Made by a program: the position numbers and the translations under genes. This document shows, one piece after another, positions 11,701 through 26,700 of a DNA stretch of 64,000 nucleotides. Location: the NCBI GenBank assembly GCA_014706295.1, contig JACSVZ010000022.1, positions 12,790,830 to 12,854,829 on the forward strand, given 5' to 3'. The first letter of the stretch is position 1, and each line of letters opens with the position of its first letter. The notes under the pieces are model-generated. The model saw nothing but the letters and a program-made list of their open reading frames with translations, had not been told where the DNA came from and ran no database searches. The stretch is from Lycocorax pyrrhopterus obiensis (taxonomy: Eukaryota; Chordata; Aves; Passeriformes; Paradisaeidae).

Positions 11701-14700
11701 CACTCATTTAATGACAGGGCAGGAGGCCCTGGTTAAAACAGGGAAGGGAAAACCTCTTGCCTGTTGTAATATTAACTGCATTGTGCTCTTTGCTGTTACT
11801 ATTTAGATTTTCCCTAAAAGCTGAGTCACATGTGGAAGCTCATCCCATTATGTAGGTGCCACTCCCCTTAGAGGGTACCTGCCTCTCAAAGGGGGACACT
11901 TAGCAAGGCCTCACCCCGAAATGGGAAATACAGCCATGAGAAATTCAAGGTTGCGCTCTAAAACTTTCAACTGGTGCGTTTAAAACTCTTTAAGTCGTGA
12001 AGGTCTTCCTATAAAAGACAAAGGGTGACAATGGATGTTTGGTCTCTAATGCTGGCAAGTCAGAGGGAATTACCATTGCAATAGCAGGGCTGCCAGCCCC
12101 CTCTCTGCCACCTCCTCTGCTGCTCCTGTTCATCTGCAAAATGTCCCTCTGGACATGGAGTGTTCTCTCAGACTTCTCTCAGCTCAGAGGGAAGCAGCAT
12201 CAAAGATGTTCTGTGACTTCACAGGTGGCTTTTTCGCTCTCTCTGCTGGAGTAAAGGCTCATTTGTCACTGCAATTTGCAAGGTGCCTGACTCCAAATTT
12301 ACACCCATAGATACCCAGACTGTATTGATGCTGATACCCTTCTGTTGCCTCAAACGCACACTTCAGACCGCAGGATTGGCTCTGGTCTGCTCCCTGCCTT
12401 GCTGCAGCACTCGTCTGGAGTCTGCCAAACACCCTTCATGAATTTGTTCTCTCCGTGAGTGCCAGCTGTCTAAAGCTGTGCTGTACCAGCAGCAGTGAAA
12501 TATCTGCTGCTGCCCGGGGCACAGGAGCTGTGTGGGCAAAGCCTCTCGGGGCCGCTGAGCCCTCACCAGCGTAGGTGGCATCTGCTGTGTCTCTTAGAAA
12601 CAGCCCAGCTGGCAGGGATGTGCTGGTGGGTGGATTGCTTTGCGTTCACTCCCCCTGTGACCAAGGGCCAGCCTGCAGTGTGGCTTTTCCGTCGCTCACC
12701 GCCTCTCTGGAGAGGGATTTTTCAAAGATCAGCTTTCCTCAGGAGCTTCTCCTCCTCTTTGTCATTTCTGTGGCAACTTTCTGGCTGTAGGCCAGAGCTA
12801 ACCCAGCTGCCCTGTGTGCCTGCAAGCTGCTGAGTCTGGCTCACCTGGGGACTTGCAGCCTTCAGAGCTGCTGTGCTGGGAACCAGAGCCTGGAATAATT
12901 TGGGAGGACTTCAGTACTGTTAAAACTGAGCTGGTCTAAGTTCTTCTGTCTCTGAAGTCTGTTTGCCCTCAGTACCCAGGGAGATGGGATTGCACCATCA
13001 TTTCTGCAGGTTTGGTACCAGAATTTGCATGTGTGGTGCTGGTGGCAGATGCATCACCTGGTGTGGATTTTCTCTGGGCTCACAGACCCTCTGCTTCCTT
13101 GTCATCTTTGCAATACATCATAAACCCAGCTGGTCCCAAGAGCAGCACAATCCTAAAGCTTCAGTGGGTTTTAGTGGCTTCCCCTTTATACATGGCCTTA
13201 TTGCACATAATTGCTGTAATAACCTGTTTATGCTCCTGGGGAGAGTCAGTTCTTTGCTTTTAACTCCTTTGTTTTGGTAGGTCGGGCAATAGAAACAAGG
13301 TTAAATGTTAGGGAATCGCTAATTTCCTCCTTTTGAAGTTGACTCTGGTTGAAAGGATGGAAGAGAGAAAGAGAAATTCTTGGGACCCAGTGTGGTCAGC
13401 AGGGCAAGTGCAGGATCAGGCCAGTGTACCTGGCAGCCAGGCTTCCCAAATTCCTTGGATACCAGTGAAAACAGCACAGGCAGCAACACCCTCACAGGCA
13501 TGTCTGACAGCAGGGCTTTTTTTCTGGCTGGCAAACAAGGCCTCTCCTTCCTCTGTGTATCAATCTAGAGAGCTCTTGGACCAATTAAGGTTTAATTTAA
13601 GGGACTCACAGCCACTAAAAGCTTTTGTCCCTCCGGGGGCTCATGAGCGCCTGGAGTGCTGATGGCATTGGGGGCACGGCAGGGGCTGGCACAGGGGGTT
13701 TTGGTGTCAGCCCCTTCCTTTGCTCCTGCTGGCTTCATCCCTCTCCAGCCATAAGTGCTTAATTACCAGCTGGAATGGGGTTTCTCCAGCATTTGGTGAG
13801 GCTGTGGCAACTGGGAGAGGGTCAGTTAATTAAGCAGCCTGTTGGTCTTTGCTTTTTGCTGGCCGGGAGCTTGCTCTCCTCACAGGGGTGTTAAAATCCT
13901 GTGGGAAGGAGAGAAGGAGGAATATTCACAGCCAGCAAATAAGCTCCAGAATGGCTTGGGCTGGCCACCCAGCTGGTGTGAGGATATTAAACACTCTCCT
14001 CACGTCATCTTTGTGCCAGCAGCAGCCTAATCTTAATGGCTTCATCAGCAAGGCGGATCAGGGCTCCCACCATGGTTTGGGAAGGGGCTGTGTCCTATTA
14101 TCTGCTGGGGGGGGTTGGATGGGAATTGCTCCTGCTGGTACCTTGTCTGCTCCGGCCTCCTTGGGGAGAAGTGATTTTTCTTTTCAGAATTTATAGGGGA
14201 GAAAGGCTGCAAGAGGAGGAAAAGTCACTTGAAAGTTTCCATGTCAGACCCAGGTGTGAGCACCAGAAATATGACACACAGCTCCAGAGGGGAAAATTAA
14301 ATGGGTTTTAGGAGATGCTGAGGAGTATGGAGAGGGAATTTTTTTTTCCTTGCTTTTAATCATGACCTTGTGCTTAGTATATTTAGGATGAATGGCTGGG
14401 CTGCTGCATTAATTCGGTGTAAAATACATCATGGCACCATGATGAAGCACGGCTCAGGTTTTGGAGACAGAAGAATTGCGGGTGCTGTGTGCTGGGTGGA
14501 CACTGCTGTTGCTGGACAGTGTGGACTTGTCAAAATCCCAAAAAGTGGCTGTCCTACCTGGCTCTTAGGGCAAAGGTGCATGTTGTGGTGGAGGCTCTTA
14601 AACCCACCCCACTGCTGCTCAGCTCCAAGCTTTCCTCTCCTGGGTGGAGGCTCCAGGCCAGCTGGAAATGGGAACGTGCCTCTGCTGCAAAGGGGCTGTG

Positions 14701-17700
14701 CAGAGAGCAGAGGGACAGGAGACCATGACTCACAGCCACCATGGGAATTGTCCCCTGTGGTCCTGCTGTGATTAAGTGCCACAGTGGGTGGAGGGGGAGG
14801 AAGGGGTGTGATGGAAGATTCTTCCCTGCCCCCCCCCCCCCCCCCCCAAAAAAAGGTCGTTTGAGTCAGAGCTGACAAGGTTTAAGGAAACATGAATGGC
14901 TGGCTCCCTGCCAGAGCCTGACATCTTCCTTGCATGAAGGTGAACCCAGGCCAGCCCTTCCTTGAGATGTTTATGGGTAGTTGGTGCTTTATGATAAACT
15001 CCGGGGGAGGAATGCTTGCAGTCATGCAAGAGCAGGAGCTTCGTGCCAGTGCTTGCTTGAGGTTAATTACTGCAGTGAGAAGGTGGCTGAGTAGCAGCCC
15101 CCATCTCCCCCTGCGTTGTCTGCTGGCCCTGGTGACACTAGAGAACAGCAGGATTTCAGACTGAAGCTTTGCAGGGAGTTTTGATTTACACCCCAAAGGT
15201 ATTTAGTTGGGCAGTGCCTGACAGAAACACCAGCATCCATTCACTTCTGCTGAGGAGAGAAGAGAAGCCTCCTCCTTTGGAGACCTCCAGAGCTCCTTAA
15301 ATGCAGCTCCCTTTGGAGTTAGAAGGAGGAAAAGAAAAAGTTGCATTCGTTGGTAATTCACAGAGATGGAAAGGAAATGAAAGGGATTGCGAGCCAAGCT
15401 CCCAGGCCAGTGCAAAGGTGTGTTTTGTAGTCACTGTGGGATGTATCTCAGCAAGGGAGTAGATTGATAACTTTCTGGGTGCTTTGAGAAGCACCTCTTG
15501 AGTTTCCTGCTAATTACAGTGGGATCTGCCAAAGCTGCCACTTTTTCTGGCCTCTGAACTGATTAATTTGTGCTTGCCAGGCTCTTCCAGCTCCAGAGTA
15601 AAGGTGTTGATACACAAAACACATGAGGTGCTTCAGCCCTTGGCCAACAGGCTGCTGGTCTTTCAGTGTGAAACTTGGCTCAAAAGGAGCTGGGTGTTTT
15701 TCCCGTGGGGGATTTTCAAGGCATAAACCTACTTCGTTTCCCTTTCGCGCTGCAAACGTGGCCCCTCAGGACCAGCTTTGCACAGTGGTTTGATGTGCAG
15801 GATGCCTGCAAATGTTTGAGTGTAGCTAAATGCCTGACTTGCATGAACAGCTCAATCCTTGTTGTGTGAACTGTATTCTTGTTAATGAATATTAAAATCC
15901 TGCTCATCTTTGGCAGGTCTGAGCTGCATTAGACCTGGCCTAATGCTAAAAGAACACCACTGATCCAGAGCATAGTACCTTTTGTGTAACAACACTTTGA
16001 CATCTTCTTTCAGCTCAGTTTCTCACCTCCCATTTATTTTCATTTAGTTGAAATAGTAATGGGAGCTGCTGGTGGAGGTCTTCAGGAGCCCCCTTTGAAA
16101 GGCAACTGGAAGGGAATCCCTCAGACTGATGGGCTGACAGCTCACCTCGCTGTTCACAGCAAAAGCCTTCAACATGAAGATGAATGTGATGTTTATTTCC
16201 TGGCATAATTAATTGAAAAATCCCTCTTGAGGGAGTAAACTCATGAAATTCTGAGAGAACACTCAGGTTTCTTCATGAATAAAGATGATGTCCTAGAGGC
16301 TGCTTTCCCTAGGCTTGATGTGGGATGGGGGTGATGGTCATACAAGCATTTTCAGCTGAAAACCATTTAAATTTCTCCCTTTTTTCACCTTGTTCCTTTT
16401 GCAGCTTCATTTCCGTTGCTGTGAGAGCCCTTACTGCCTCCGGGTGATGAAGCTGCTGCTTACATTTCCCTCGAGGGCACTCTTGTTCATTCTTGCTGTA
16501 CACAGGGGGAAAGTTGAACTGAGTCTCTTCTTTTCCTTCCCCTCCCTGGGGATGTCTCCTGCAGCATTTTTCCCCAGCACACATCCCTGGAAAATGCAGT
16601 GCCCATTTCTCTCGGGGCCACAGGCTGCCTTACCTGCCTGGCATGTTTTTCATGGAGCATTGCAAGAATGGATGAGGATTCAAGATATTTTTTTGTACAT
16701 GGTTTTTACTTTTCTCCTCTTAATGCTGAGGAGTAACTATTTGGTAATTACTCCTACTTGGTCTTCACTGTGCTGGGGCACCACTGTGGGAAAGGGGTAG
16801 GAGGGCTTAGTGACATTTATTGTGAGCTTTTGCACCTTAAATAAAGGGCTGGGGCGTAAAATCTCTAACAAAGACGTTCTTTCTCCAAATTGTTCTCTGG
16901 CTCTTGCAGCAAAAGCAGTATTAAAAATAAAGCACATTAAGTAGGCTGAGCAGAAATCTTTTTTACTTTCAACAGCTGAGCCTGCGGTCTCTTCTCCTGT
17001 GTAGAGTCCTCTGCGACTGCCATAAAATCCTTCAAAAGCAGATCAAGGTCTTTGTTTATGTGCTTCAAAACTATAGTTTCCTGATCTGAAATGGTTTGTG
17101 GGCTCCATTTAACTACAGAGCCTGTTCAGTGCTGCTGTCCTTTGCCATGGCTGTGGAATGGAAGCAGGGTGTATATTTGTAATGCTTCTCTGGGAAAAGC
17201 AGAAAAGGGTGACTGGGAGAGCATGCAGCACTGGACGCTGGAACCAAGCCCAAGTGGATGGATCCTCTCTTCTCTCCCGATTTATTTCCCACTTTATTGT
17301 TTAAATTAACTTAGCTGTGAAGTCTCTTCTGTTTGCTTCAAAGCTGTGGTTCCCCTGACCTGGACCAGCAGCTATTTAGGGGGGTTTTTTTGTGCTGATA
17401 AAGTGAGATTTTTGCCTTTACTTAGTGCAGAAAGGTCGAGAAGGGCCATCTGCCAACTCCCACCAGATTCCTGGCTCCAAGGGCTGTGTGGGAGCCGTTC
17501 AGGTGAGCGGGAAGGGAGTGTCTGGCTGTTAATCAACTGGGGATCTGTCTCCTCTGGCAGCAAGAGCAGACCCATCCTCTGCTTTTCAAACAGCCTTGCC
17601 AAACTGGATGCCAAGCTCCAGGATCCAGAGCAGCCAAGGCTGAAACTTCTTTCCTCTTTGTTGCTGCTGCTGTTGGTCGCTGTTAAGGGAAAAGATGTGC

Positions 17701-20700
17701 ACAATACTTGTGTAGGTAAATCGGGTGACACGTGAATTGTAGCTGTGTGTTATGTTTATTCCAGTCGTGAACCAGTACTGCTTGAAATCAGTCTTCCAGG
17801 GCTGCAATGACTAGAAAGTATTTCACTTGTAACATGTGGTTCCCAAAAGACCTGCCCTGCCTCACGTCTGCCAGGATGTGAGCACGGGGAAGAGCAGGGG
17901 AGCAGGAGGCTCTGGGCAGGTCACTCAGCGTTGTGGCACCTTTTGTGGCCTCAAGGAGGTTGTTTCTGCCTGTCCTTTGCATCTCGTACCAATGACCCTT
18001 GTGCTTCAACAGCTTAATCTTCCCAGAGGCTGTGCTTGCTCTGCCTAGACCTGAACCAGGTGTTAAAATAAGCCTGAACCTCCCTCCCCCCAGAACAGCT
18101 CCAGGTAATGACTGATGAAAGGATAATTGCTGGTTCTAAGAAATGCATGCGAGATTTCCACTGTAGTTTCTCCCTAGGTGTTGTTGCCTATTTATAATGT
18201 CGGTGTGATGAGAAACAAAGAGGCTGATGGTAAGGTCTCCTGCCGTGGAGCTTCTTATTCCCTCCAGGCTGTCCCTTCCTTCTCAACTCCTTGGGATTCT
18301 TCAAAGATTAGGAGAGAGCCTCGGGGTGAGCGCGGGCTGGGGAGAGGTCAGGCTGGCGTAGGGGAGGCTTTAGTTTGTAATGAATAGCTGGAAGGCAAGC
18401 GTGGTAATTTCTTGCTGTTCTCCTGGAAAGTGTCTGCTTGGCTGGGCTGGAAAACAAGAGCGTGCTTTGGCTGGGGTGTGTGTGGGTACACGTGCTCCGG
18501 GGTCAGCGCTGTCCGGGCCGTGCGTGGCTGCACCAGGCGAGTTAAAACAGAGCGGGACCGCCTGGGTCAGGCCCCTGTTTGTGTTGTTCTCCTCCCTCAG
18601 AGACGTATTCCAGGGAGTTTTTTGGGCAGGTCAGGTTACCCAGTGGAAGCAGAGTGGTTCACAGCTGTGACACAGAGCATGCTGGCATCCCAGTTAAGTG
18701 GTTTAGCATTTTCTGTGCTTTGGCTTGTCCCACCTCCAGAATGGGAACACTGCATTTTATCTCCATCGTTTTCTGTGCACGGCCTGCATGCAAGAGCCTG
18801 CGCAGCACCAGACCAGGGAGTACAAAATCTGTTGCAGAAGAGAATGATTTCTTGAGTCAAGCTCTTGGCTTGGCTCTGTGCAGCCCTTCTCCTCTGTCAC
18901 TTCTTGCAGCGAGAGCATCCCTCAGCCCTATGGGTGCTCATCTGTCCATGAATTCGTGTCCTGCACACATCCCCGAGTGCTGAAGCTGCTGAAGCTGAGG
19001 CCTGTGAGCCTCAAATTGCGGCCAGTCCTGCTGTTTGTGTGGGACTGGGAGACAGGCTCATCCTGTGGCATTGCACAGCCAGTTCAGTTCTTGACGCTTG
19101 TCCTGGTCAGGATGGGAAGCCCCTCAAGTGAGCTCTTCCTGCTTCTTGGGGCACGATTCCAGGAGCCGTCCTTGCCCTCCACAGCTCCAGCACAGCTATG
19201 TCCTGGCTCAGATCCACAGGGCTGGCAGGGAGGATGCTGAATACACTTTTGATCATCTGCCTAGTCAGCTCCTCTGCTCTTTCAAGCCTGTTCTAGCCCC
19301 CTGCACCTTTCTTTTGATGCTTTACCAAGCCTGGCTCAGCCCTGCATTCATCTCTGCCATATCCTTTTATTATAGTCATAAACGTGGGGCCTTCAGGCTG
19401 TGCCCAGCCTTGATCCTCAGTTGTTTCCTGTTTTCTGGATTCAGTGCTCTTCAAATTCCAGACCTCCCCTCCTATGTTTAATGCCAACGGTGCAATAAAT
19501 AGTACACTGCTTCCCGTTTGATAGACGTGAAAAGGGAGATCAGTAGGAAGACACAAGGAGAGAGGCACATGCCTGGTGTGCCGGGGTGGAAGAATCTTCC
19601 TAAATGGCTTAAGAGCAGACTCCAGATCAGTGACAGTTCGTTAGGGAAATGTGGCCTATTCACACAGACCTGGTAACTGAAGATTTGTTTCTGGAGACAT
19701 CCTGGAGGTTGGACAGGAGAGATGGGAACAGGGATGAGAGATACTGGGAGATCCAGGGAGGAAGAGAACAAAGCCTTGAGAGTGACACATGGATGACTCT
19801 GCACAAGGCAAGGACTGGGCAGTGGTTTGGGGCTACTTTGGCCACCAGAAACTCTGACAAGAATGAGAGGAATGACATTTTGTTCCCCCCCAGAAGGACT
19901 TGCCAAACATGACTATAAAAAAGCCTTTGTTAACATGAGGTCACTGCTAATGGAAGGTGGGTCTGGATGGTGCCAGCTCCTGTTTGTACAGTGGAGGAAG
20001 CCACGTTGCCTGTTTCCTCCAGGCACCCCAACCTGGCCCCTGTGCTTTGGCAAGGCAGCCAGACAGAGGCAGGGAGAGGATGAGCAGGTAACAGGGCCAG
20101 CAATTGCTGCTGCACCAAGTCTTGCCAGGACTTGTCAGTCAGAGCCCCAGGAGGACAGTGTTAGGATGGTAGTCTGGCATTCTTGTCCTTCCCTCTGTCA
20201 AACAACAGAACATTCATGGGACATGATGTGGCAGAAAGCATCATTCCTTTTGTTCCCAGCCACATTTACCTGGAGAAGCTGGGGCTCAGCCAGTGGGGTT
20301 AAACCAGCTGAGCTCCTCTGTTGCATGATATATGTGGTTATCTGGAAGTTGGAACAGCTTCCCTTAGAAGAAGTTGCCGTTATCCTGGAAGATTTGCATA
20401 TCACTGATGGCTTTTTCTGTGAAGCTGTGTGCTGTAAACTGCATCTTTGATGGAGCAGATTTCCTGGCAGAGGTGGTATTTGTAACTTGCTCTAGTTGGT
20501 GTTCCCTGCCTGAGAATCACTTTGCATCTTCAGCTTGGCATCCTGAGCCTTGCCAGTGGTTGTTTGTGTGACCCATGCAGGGACAAGCAAACAGCCAAAC
20601 TGGGAATTGCCACAATTATTTTTTTTGTTTCTCTTTCTCGTTTCTTTCTCTGCCTGCTTTGATACAGAGCTCTCCCTCACACACACACACTCACTCAGCT

Positions 20701-23700
20701 GAGCTCTATTTATGGGTTCTGCAAGTTCCCATCACTATGGATTGGAGCATGCCCTGTGCCCAAAATCCAGCTGGCATGCTGCTGTAGGCATCTCTTGGAT
20801 CTAGTTAAATGTGCTCAATGCCAAGTCCCGATGGGAAGAGGAAAAGAATGGCTTTCTGGTATTTGCACATAGCTGCAAACTGTAAACACAGACTCATGAC
20901 TGCAAACAGAAATCTGTATCGCTGGCTTCATCATGACTTCACTGTTGTTGTCCTGGCTGTTTGCTAAAGCTGTTCCTTAATCCTATTCCAGGCTTTTGCA
21001 AAGTCTGCATCCACCCAAACTTAGTGGGCACAAAGATTTTGGCTGGACTCCAGGAAGGGGTTTGGTTGTTTCTTTCTCTACCAGTTGTCGTTTTCTGCCT
21101 TGGAGCAGGCTTGCTTCAAGTCTCTGCAAATAGGGCTGGAAATAGAAGGGGGTCTTGAGGGGATTGTGAGTCCATATGTGTTCTTGTGAGCCTCGTAGGT
21201 CTGAACAGCAGCAAGAGCTCCACACAAACAGTGTAGCTGCGGATCTGTGCTGGTGTTAGCAGTGCTGTTGGGAATGTTAATCCCGCTGTGACCCTGGTAT
21301 GTGCTGCTCTTGGGTCAGCTCACCCGGCTCTGAATGGCAGTGTCATGGTGGGGAAACTTGCTGACAGATGCTAACGTGGTGCACGGCTGGGATGCAGATT
21401 TTTAGAAGAATAAACCTGCTTGCATGCGTCAGGTTTGGCTTTGTTGAAATCTGCTAACGACCAGGCTTTAAACCCAGCGCTGTCAAGGCTTGCAGGAGCC
21501 ACACAGAGGAGTTACAGAAAGGCAGTGCTGCCTGGAAGCTGGGTGCTCTTGGGTTTGGTGCAGGGACCTAATACAAGGTGCAAGGGAGACTCTTTTCCTG
21601 TTGGAGCTGGGTCGTCTTGGTACATGTGGGATCTGGAGCCTAGAGAGGGGCCTACCAAAACCACTTGGCCCTGGGAATGGTGAAGTAAGAAATACAAGGA
21701 AAGGCAGGCATTTGCCACCTCCTAGAACTGGGTTCAGAACCAGACAGAAATAAGGTATCAGGGCTTGAGCATCCATATCCCCTTCCAAATCCAATGGAGG
21801 GGGGATTTAGGTATACTCCTTTGGGGTTCCTGAGGCTTGTGTGAGTCATTCATCGCTGGCACTTGGCCATTTGAAATGAAAAGCCTTTCAGGGCTTTGGT
21901 GGCAAGCTGAGACCTCTCACGTTGTGCCAATTTTTAGCTAATTCGTCCTCTTCCGTTTCCTTCCCCTCCTCACCCTTCCCATGCACGCAGGTTTGTGACA
22001 GGATATCCACTTCATCCGAGGGAATTGGGGGAAATACTTTCTTGTAGCGTGGCCTGCTGCCAAGGTTGCTTTGTTCTCCTTGTCGCTGAAAGAACAGCCC
22101 AAGGAAACCCTTGGAGCTGAAGCTGGCATGTGACTTAGAGTGGATTTCCTGCAGCTCTGGAAGTGAAGTGTATGACATAGGGATTTTTTTTTTTTTTTAA
22201 ATCCCATAAATGCAAGGAAAAAGAGGGCTTGGGTAGGTTACAGACGGCTGGGTCTGAAATCCTCTCTTTGATGGGAAATTGCTGTGTCACGGACGTACAG
22301 GCTGTGCCTTGTCAAGGTTAAAATCTCTCTTGGTTTTTTTTTTTTTAGTTGAATTAAGAGCTGAGCTTGCAACAGGCCTGGGGTTTTTAGTAGAATTCAG
22401 TTTGTGGTGGAGATGCTGGTTGACCACGCACCATTCAGTGTGTTGTAGCTGGAGGCTCTGCTTAGCGACTCCCGAGTGCTCCGTGAAGGCATAAGTCATT
22501 TTTGCCACAAATTCAGAGCTGTATTGATAATGGCAAGAAGAGTAGTGAATTTCAGTGTTTGGGACTTAATTCCTTGCTGTGGCTGAAGCAATGATGTCAA
22601 AGGCCCTGGGGTGTTTGTATAGAGAGGGTGAGACGGCTCTTCCCCATTGTGGTGGGCTGGCACCTGGGCATGTGCTCTTAACACCTTGCTCTGCCCTCTG
22701 TGCCCTTTGGGACACAAGATTTGGCTCCTGTTTGTCGTAGCAGATCAGGTAGCATTTATCTGTGTACACAGACTGTGTTTTGGTGGGATCCTTACATCCC
22801 TGCCCAGGACCTCCAGAAAGCTGGGAATGTCACAGAGATCTAATTCACTGTGTTGGCCACAGAAGAAGCAGATGCTGTTTCGAGTCTCATCCAAAGCACA
22901 AAATCCTATTTGTATCCTATGGAAGGGGACTTGAGTGTTTCTTTTTTCAGCCCATGATTTAGCCAATGGCTTCCTGAACAAACTTAGCAAATCAGCAAGG
23001 CTTTGGCAGTACTGAAAACGGTCTTACTATAGCTCTTTTATAGTATTTTTTAAGTTTTATTTTTAGTGCTGCAGAGCCTAGGATGTCTGGATGGAGCAGG
23101 TCCCAGACTTGTACAGCTCCTAGCCCGTTCTGGAGAGCCCGTCCCAACAAGCTTGTGGTCCTGACTGCTGCAGCTATGCTTGTAAAACTCTGGGTGTAAA
23201 AACCAGCCTGCAAGCTGTCTAAAGCACAGACAAGTATTCTTTTGTCTGGCTTCTCCCTTTTAATTCTAAACTGGCCCAGGAACTCCTCTAAGAATATTTA
23301 AATACCTTGTGCAGTGAACCTGTATTGATCTTACTTGCTACAACTCAAACAGCTCATAGAACATACAGTTGGGAACATTTGTTTGCTCTGGATGGTAGGA
23401 ATGTCCTCTTGAAAATGTGCTGTGCTTTGGTAAGAATGAATAGAGGGTTTTTCCACCCCCTCTCCAGGTTTCTGAAGGCCAAAGTCTTGAAACGGCTTAG
23501 AAAGGCTGCTGAAGCTGCTGATAAGATACGCAGCAAATGTGCTTGAAAGCCTAATGTAGGAACAGAAATGTCTGAGCTGTTTGCTTTCCCCTTAACAGTG
23601 TGAAAAATTAGTGTGTCTTATTAAGGAGCCTGGGGAATTGTGTGCTCAGAGTGAGGGCTGTGCTGAGCTATTACTCCTGGCTTGTGTTATCCCTGGGGCT

Positions 23701-26700
23701 GGCAGCTGAAACGCTTGGTTTGGAGTTACTGGGTGGGAGAGTGGAGCTCATTTGGACCCTGCAGAGCCCCAGTTGTTGCAGTTTTGTTTTTAGCAGGCTC
23801 CCTCTGGCCCTGAGCTTGCTGCAGAGAATGGGATGGCCTCCTGATACAGCAAGCCCTGTGTTCGGAGATGGGATTTTTCTATCCAGTTAATTCCTTCTTT
23901 TCTTCCCTCACCACTTTGTTGTTCATGTGTCTCATTGCTGAAGGAAGCTCTCCAGCAACTTTGGTATCAGGTCTGTGCACCTGCTATGAGTGTGCTGGGA
24001 GCTTCTGGTGAGGCTGGGCTCATACACCATCAGCCAGCTCAGGGGGAGGATGCTGCTCTACACTGTGTATTTTATACCAGTGCTGCTTCTTGCTTGAAAT
24101 GTGTGATTGTTACCCCAGGCCAAGGGGACAGAGGAGCAGGGCACTCACTGGAGCTGCAGGATCCCACTCTGCCCGTGCTGGGCTGCTCTGACATCCACGA
24201 GCCATCTGCAGAGAGCCACCTCCATGAAGGCCAGCTGGACACCCTTCATCAGGATGTGGTACCATTGGCAATGACAATGTAGTTATTGCTTAAAAACTTT
24301 TTTAACCTCTCAAGTCAGGCACACCTGTGCTGTGCCCCCACCCTGGACACGTGCCATCCCGTATGCCTCCCCTTCTTTCAGCAGTGGTCTTTATTTCAGT
24401 GGTGTGTGCTTACTCACCCAGGCCTCTTATCTCCACTAAATCAGAGTTTTCTTAAGCCCTTGTGTTTTCCGTAGCACTCCCCTTATCTCTGTTCCTTCCC
24501 AGGGCTGGGCAGTGGGAGCAGGGAAGCAGGAGGGGCTGAGCACACTGTAAATGCCTGTTTGCCCTGCAGTGATGCTGTGTGGCTTAACAGCGACAGACAA
24601 GGCTGAGAGCACCTGGAGGACAGTTGGGTTTTCCCAAATTGCTGGGCAGTGGGGGTTCTGCAAGGTGATTTTATTTTTTAGGGTCTGAGGCAGTGGGGTT
24701 TGCAGTGTGTTAATGCAGTCCGAAATTGCAGTTTCTCCTGTGGATGGCAGGTCAGAGAAAAAGACTGAAACCTGTCTTGCAGGTTGCTGTCAGGTGTATC
24801 TATGGTCTTGTCTCTGCTCTCTGTCCCCTTGTCCTTCTTCCCAACCACCAGAATCAGGATAATGTGAAATCCTGTGGGAATTTGCCATCCACAGGGAAGG
24901 GCAGCAGCTCCATAGCTCACCCCGCCTGTACCCCAGTTGGTAGCTGGAGGTGCAGGTTTGGGCCATGACACCAAACTGCATCTGTAGGTGCTGTTTTGGG
25001 GGAAACCTGTGCAATGTGAGTACACCTGGATGAGGTATGACTGCCTACTGTGGTGCGAGCAGCTGTGTGGATGGATATGCATATATCCTTGGAATAATGT
25101 CTGGGTAGTTATACAGCACTGTCAGTTTTGCTGTTTGTAAGGCATCTGACCTTTCTTTTGCTAAGGCTTTCAACAAGTCAATTTACAGTCTTGGAAGGGA
25201 CCACCCAGAGCCTGGTTTTGTGGCCGAGGAGAAGGAAGGGAGGGAGCTCTTCAAAGAACAGAGGAGACGAAATTACTCCCGTGGCCTGTATATTGATTTC
25301 ATGAACCGTGAGGCTCCGAGGCAGATGCCAGTCTGCTTTGCTGTGATCTTGGCAGAATGTGACCCCTGTCCCTCAGCAGCAGAGCAATGGAGGCGATCAC
25401 GTTTCCCCAGGCAGATCCGATTTCTGGAGGCTGTGAGGGTGATGTACCCTGTGCCTGGGAATGGGGCTGGGAGGCATTGCAGGGGAGGCTTTGGCTGTGC
25501 CTGGTAGACACACACTGAGTGCAAACACCCACCTCAGCAGCTCTGGAGGACGAGTGCCAAACTGGATTGCTTGTAGCTATGCTGTTTGCATGAATGGTTT
25601 TGCCTCTCCTCCTTTGAAGAGGATGATTCTCTTTTGAAAACAGGAGATCAAGAATCTGGTCTCAAGACGTGTTGAAAGACACTATTTACAAATGTTTATC
25701 CTGGAAAATATTTATAAAGCTCCCCTTGGGAGCAGAGCCTTACAGTACAGTGGCCTCCTATGGACTGAAGTCTGACAGCTCATGAGCCAGACCTGCTCAG
25801 GTTGGTGTCCTGCTGAGATCCCACTTCTTCCCAACAGCCACTTATTGCAGACCCCATGGTGTTTCATGTTGCTGTTACACACGGGGCTGTATTCAATGCT
25901 AAACAGCACTCAGAGGGCTCTGCTTCTAGAAGAACTGCAAGTGTTTAGCAAAGGGTAGAAGTTATTTGGCTGCTCTAAAGGTGTTTTGGAACATTCACAT
26001 TAATAAAAGATGAATAAACGCTTCTTGTTAATCTCCTAGTGGCATGATGTGCTACAACAATGCTACTGCCATCTCCAAAGTACCAGCCTCGTGTCCTTGG
26101 TTCTTGCTCCAAGGAGCAGCGCAGATTCCAAATTTCAGCAGCAGTGTGGGGTAATGTGCACTGTCCCTGCCTGAATCAGAGCAAATCCCAGAACCTGATG
26201 AACTCCCTGTGCCTGTGGTGCTGATGGTTGCACGCATCTCCAGTGAGGACATACACTGGGTGTTCCAGGCGTGCTGAGTTTGTCATCCCCTGTTTATGCT
26301 GTATCCATAACTGGTACATGAGTTCCGGTCCTTTTTTTTTCTTGTATTGAGGGGTAGTAAATCACCCCTGGTGCTGTTACTTTCTGGGCAGCGAGTGCAG
26401 ATAAGGCCTTGGATTCTGCAGTGGGGGGACTGATCAGTTATCATGTCCCTACCCTACCAGGAAAGGAGGAAACATGAGATGGCTGGGGTGTTTGTTGTCT
26501 TTGGTGCCGGTGTTGGAAAGGCTTTGGGGTTTATTTTCCCCACATCCCGGCGTCAGCGCTGAGCCTTGGTGCAGCTCAGCGTTCCTGCCCTGCGTGCCTC
26601 GGTGTCCCCGGGGCTGGGACAGGATGTGAGCGCGTTTGTGGCGTGGTGGCCCTGGGTCAGGTTGCTGAAAGGGAGAGGGGTGACAGGTGCGTGGCCGGCG

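Noticed and set aside
25180..25240. Possible CR1 trace (CTTGGAAGGGACCA)
   Set aside because: Only about a dozen bases resemble CR1 and the flanks do not extend the match.
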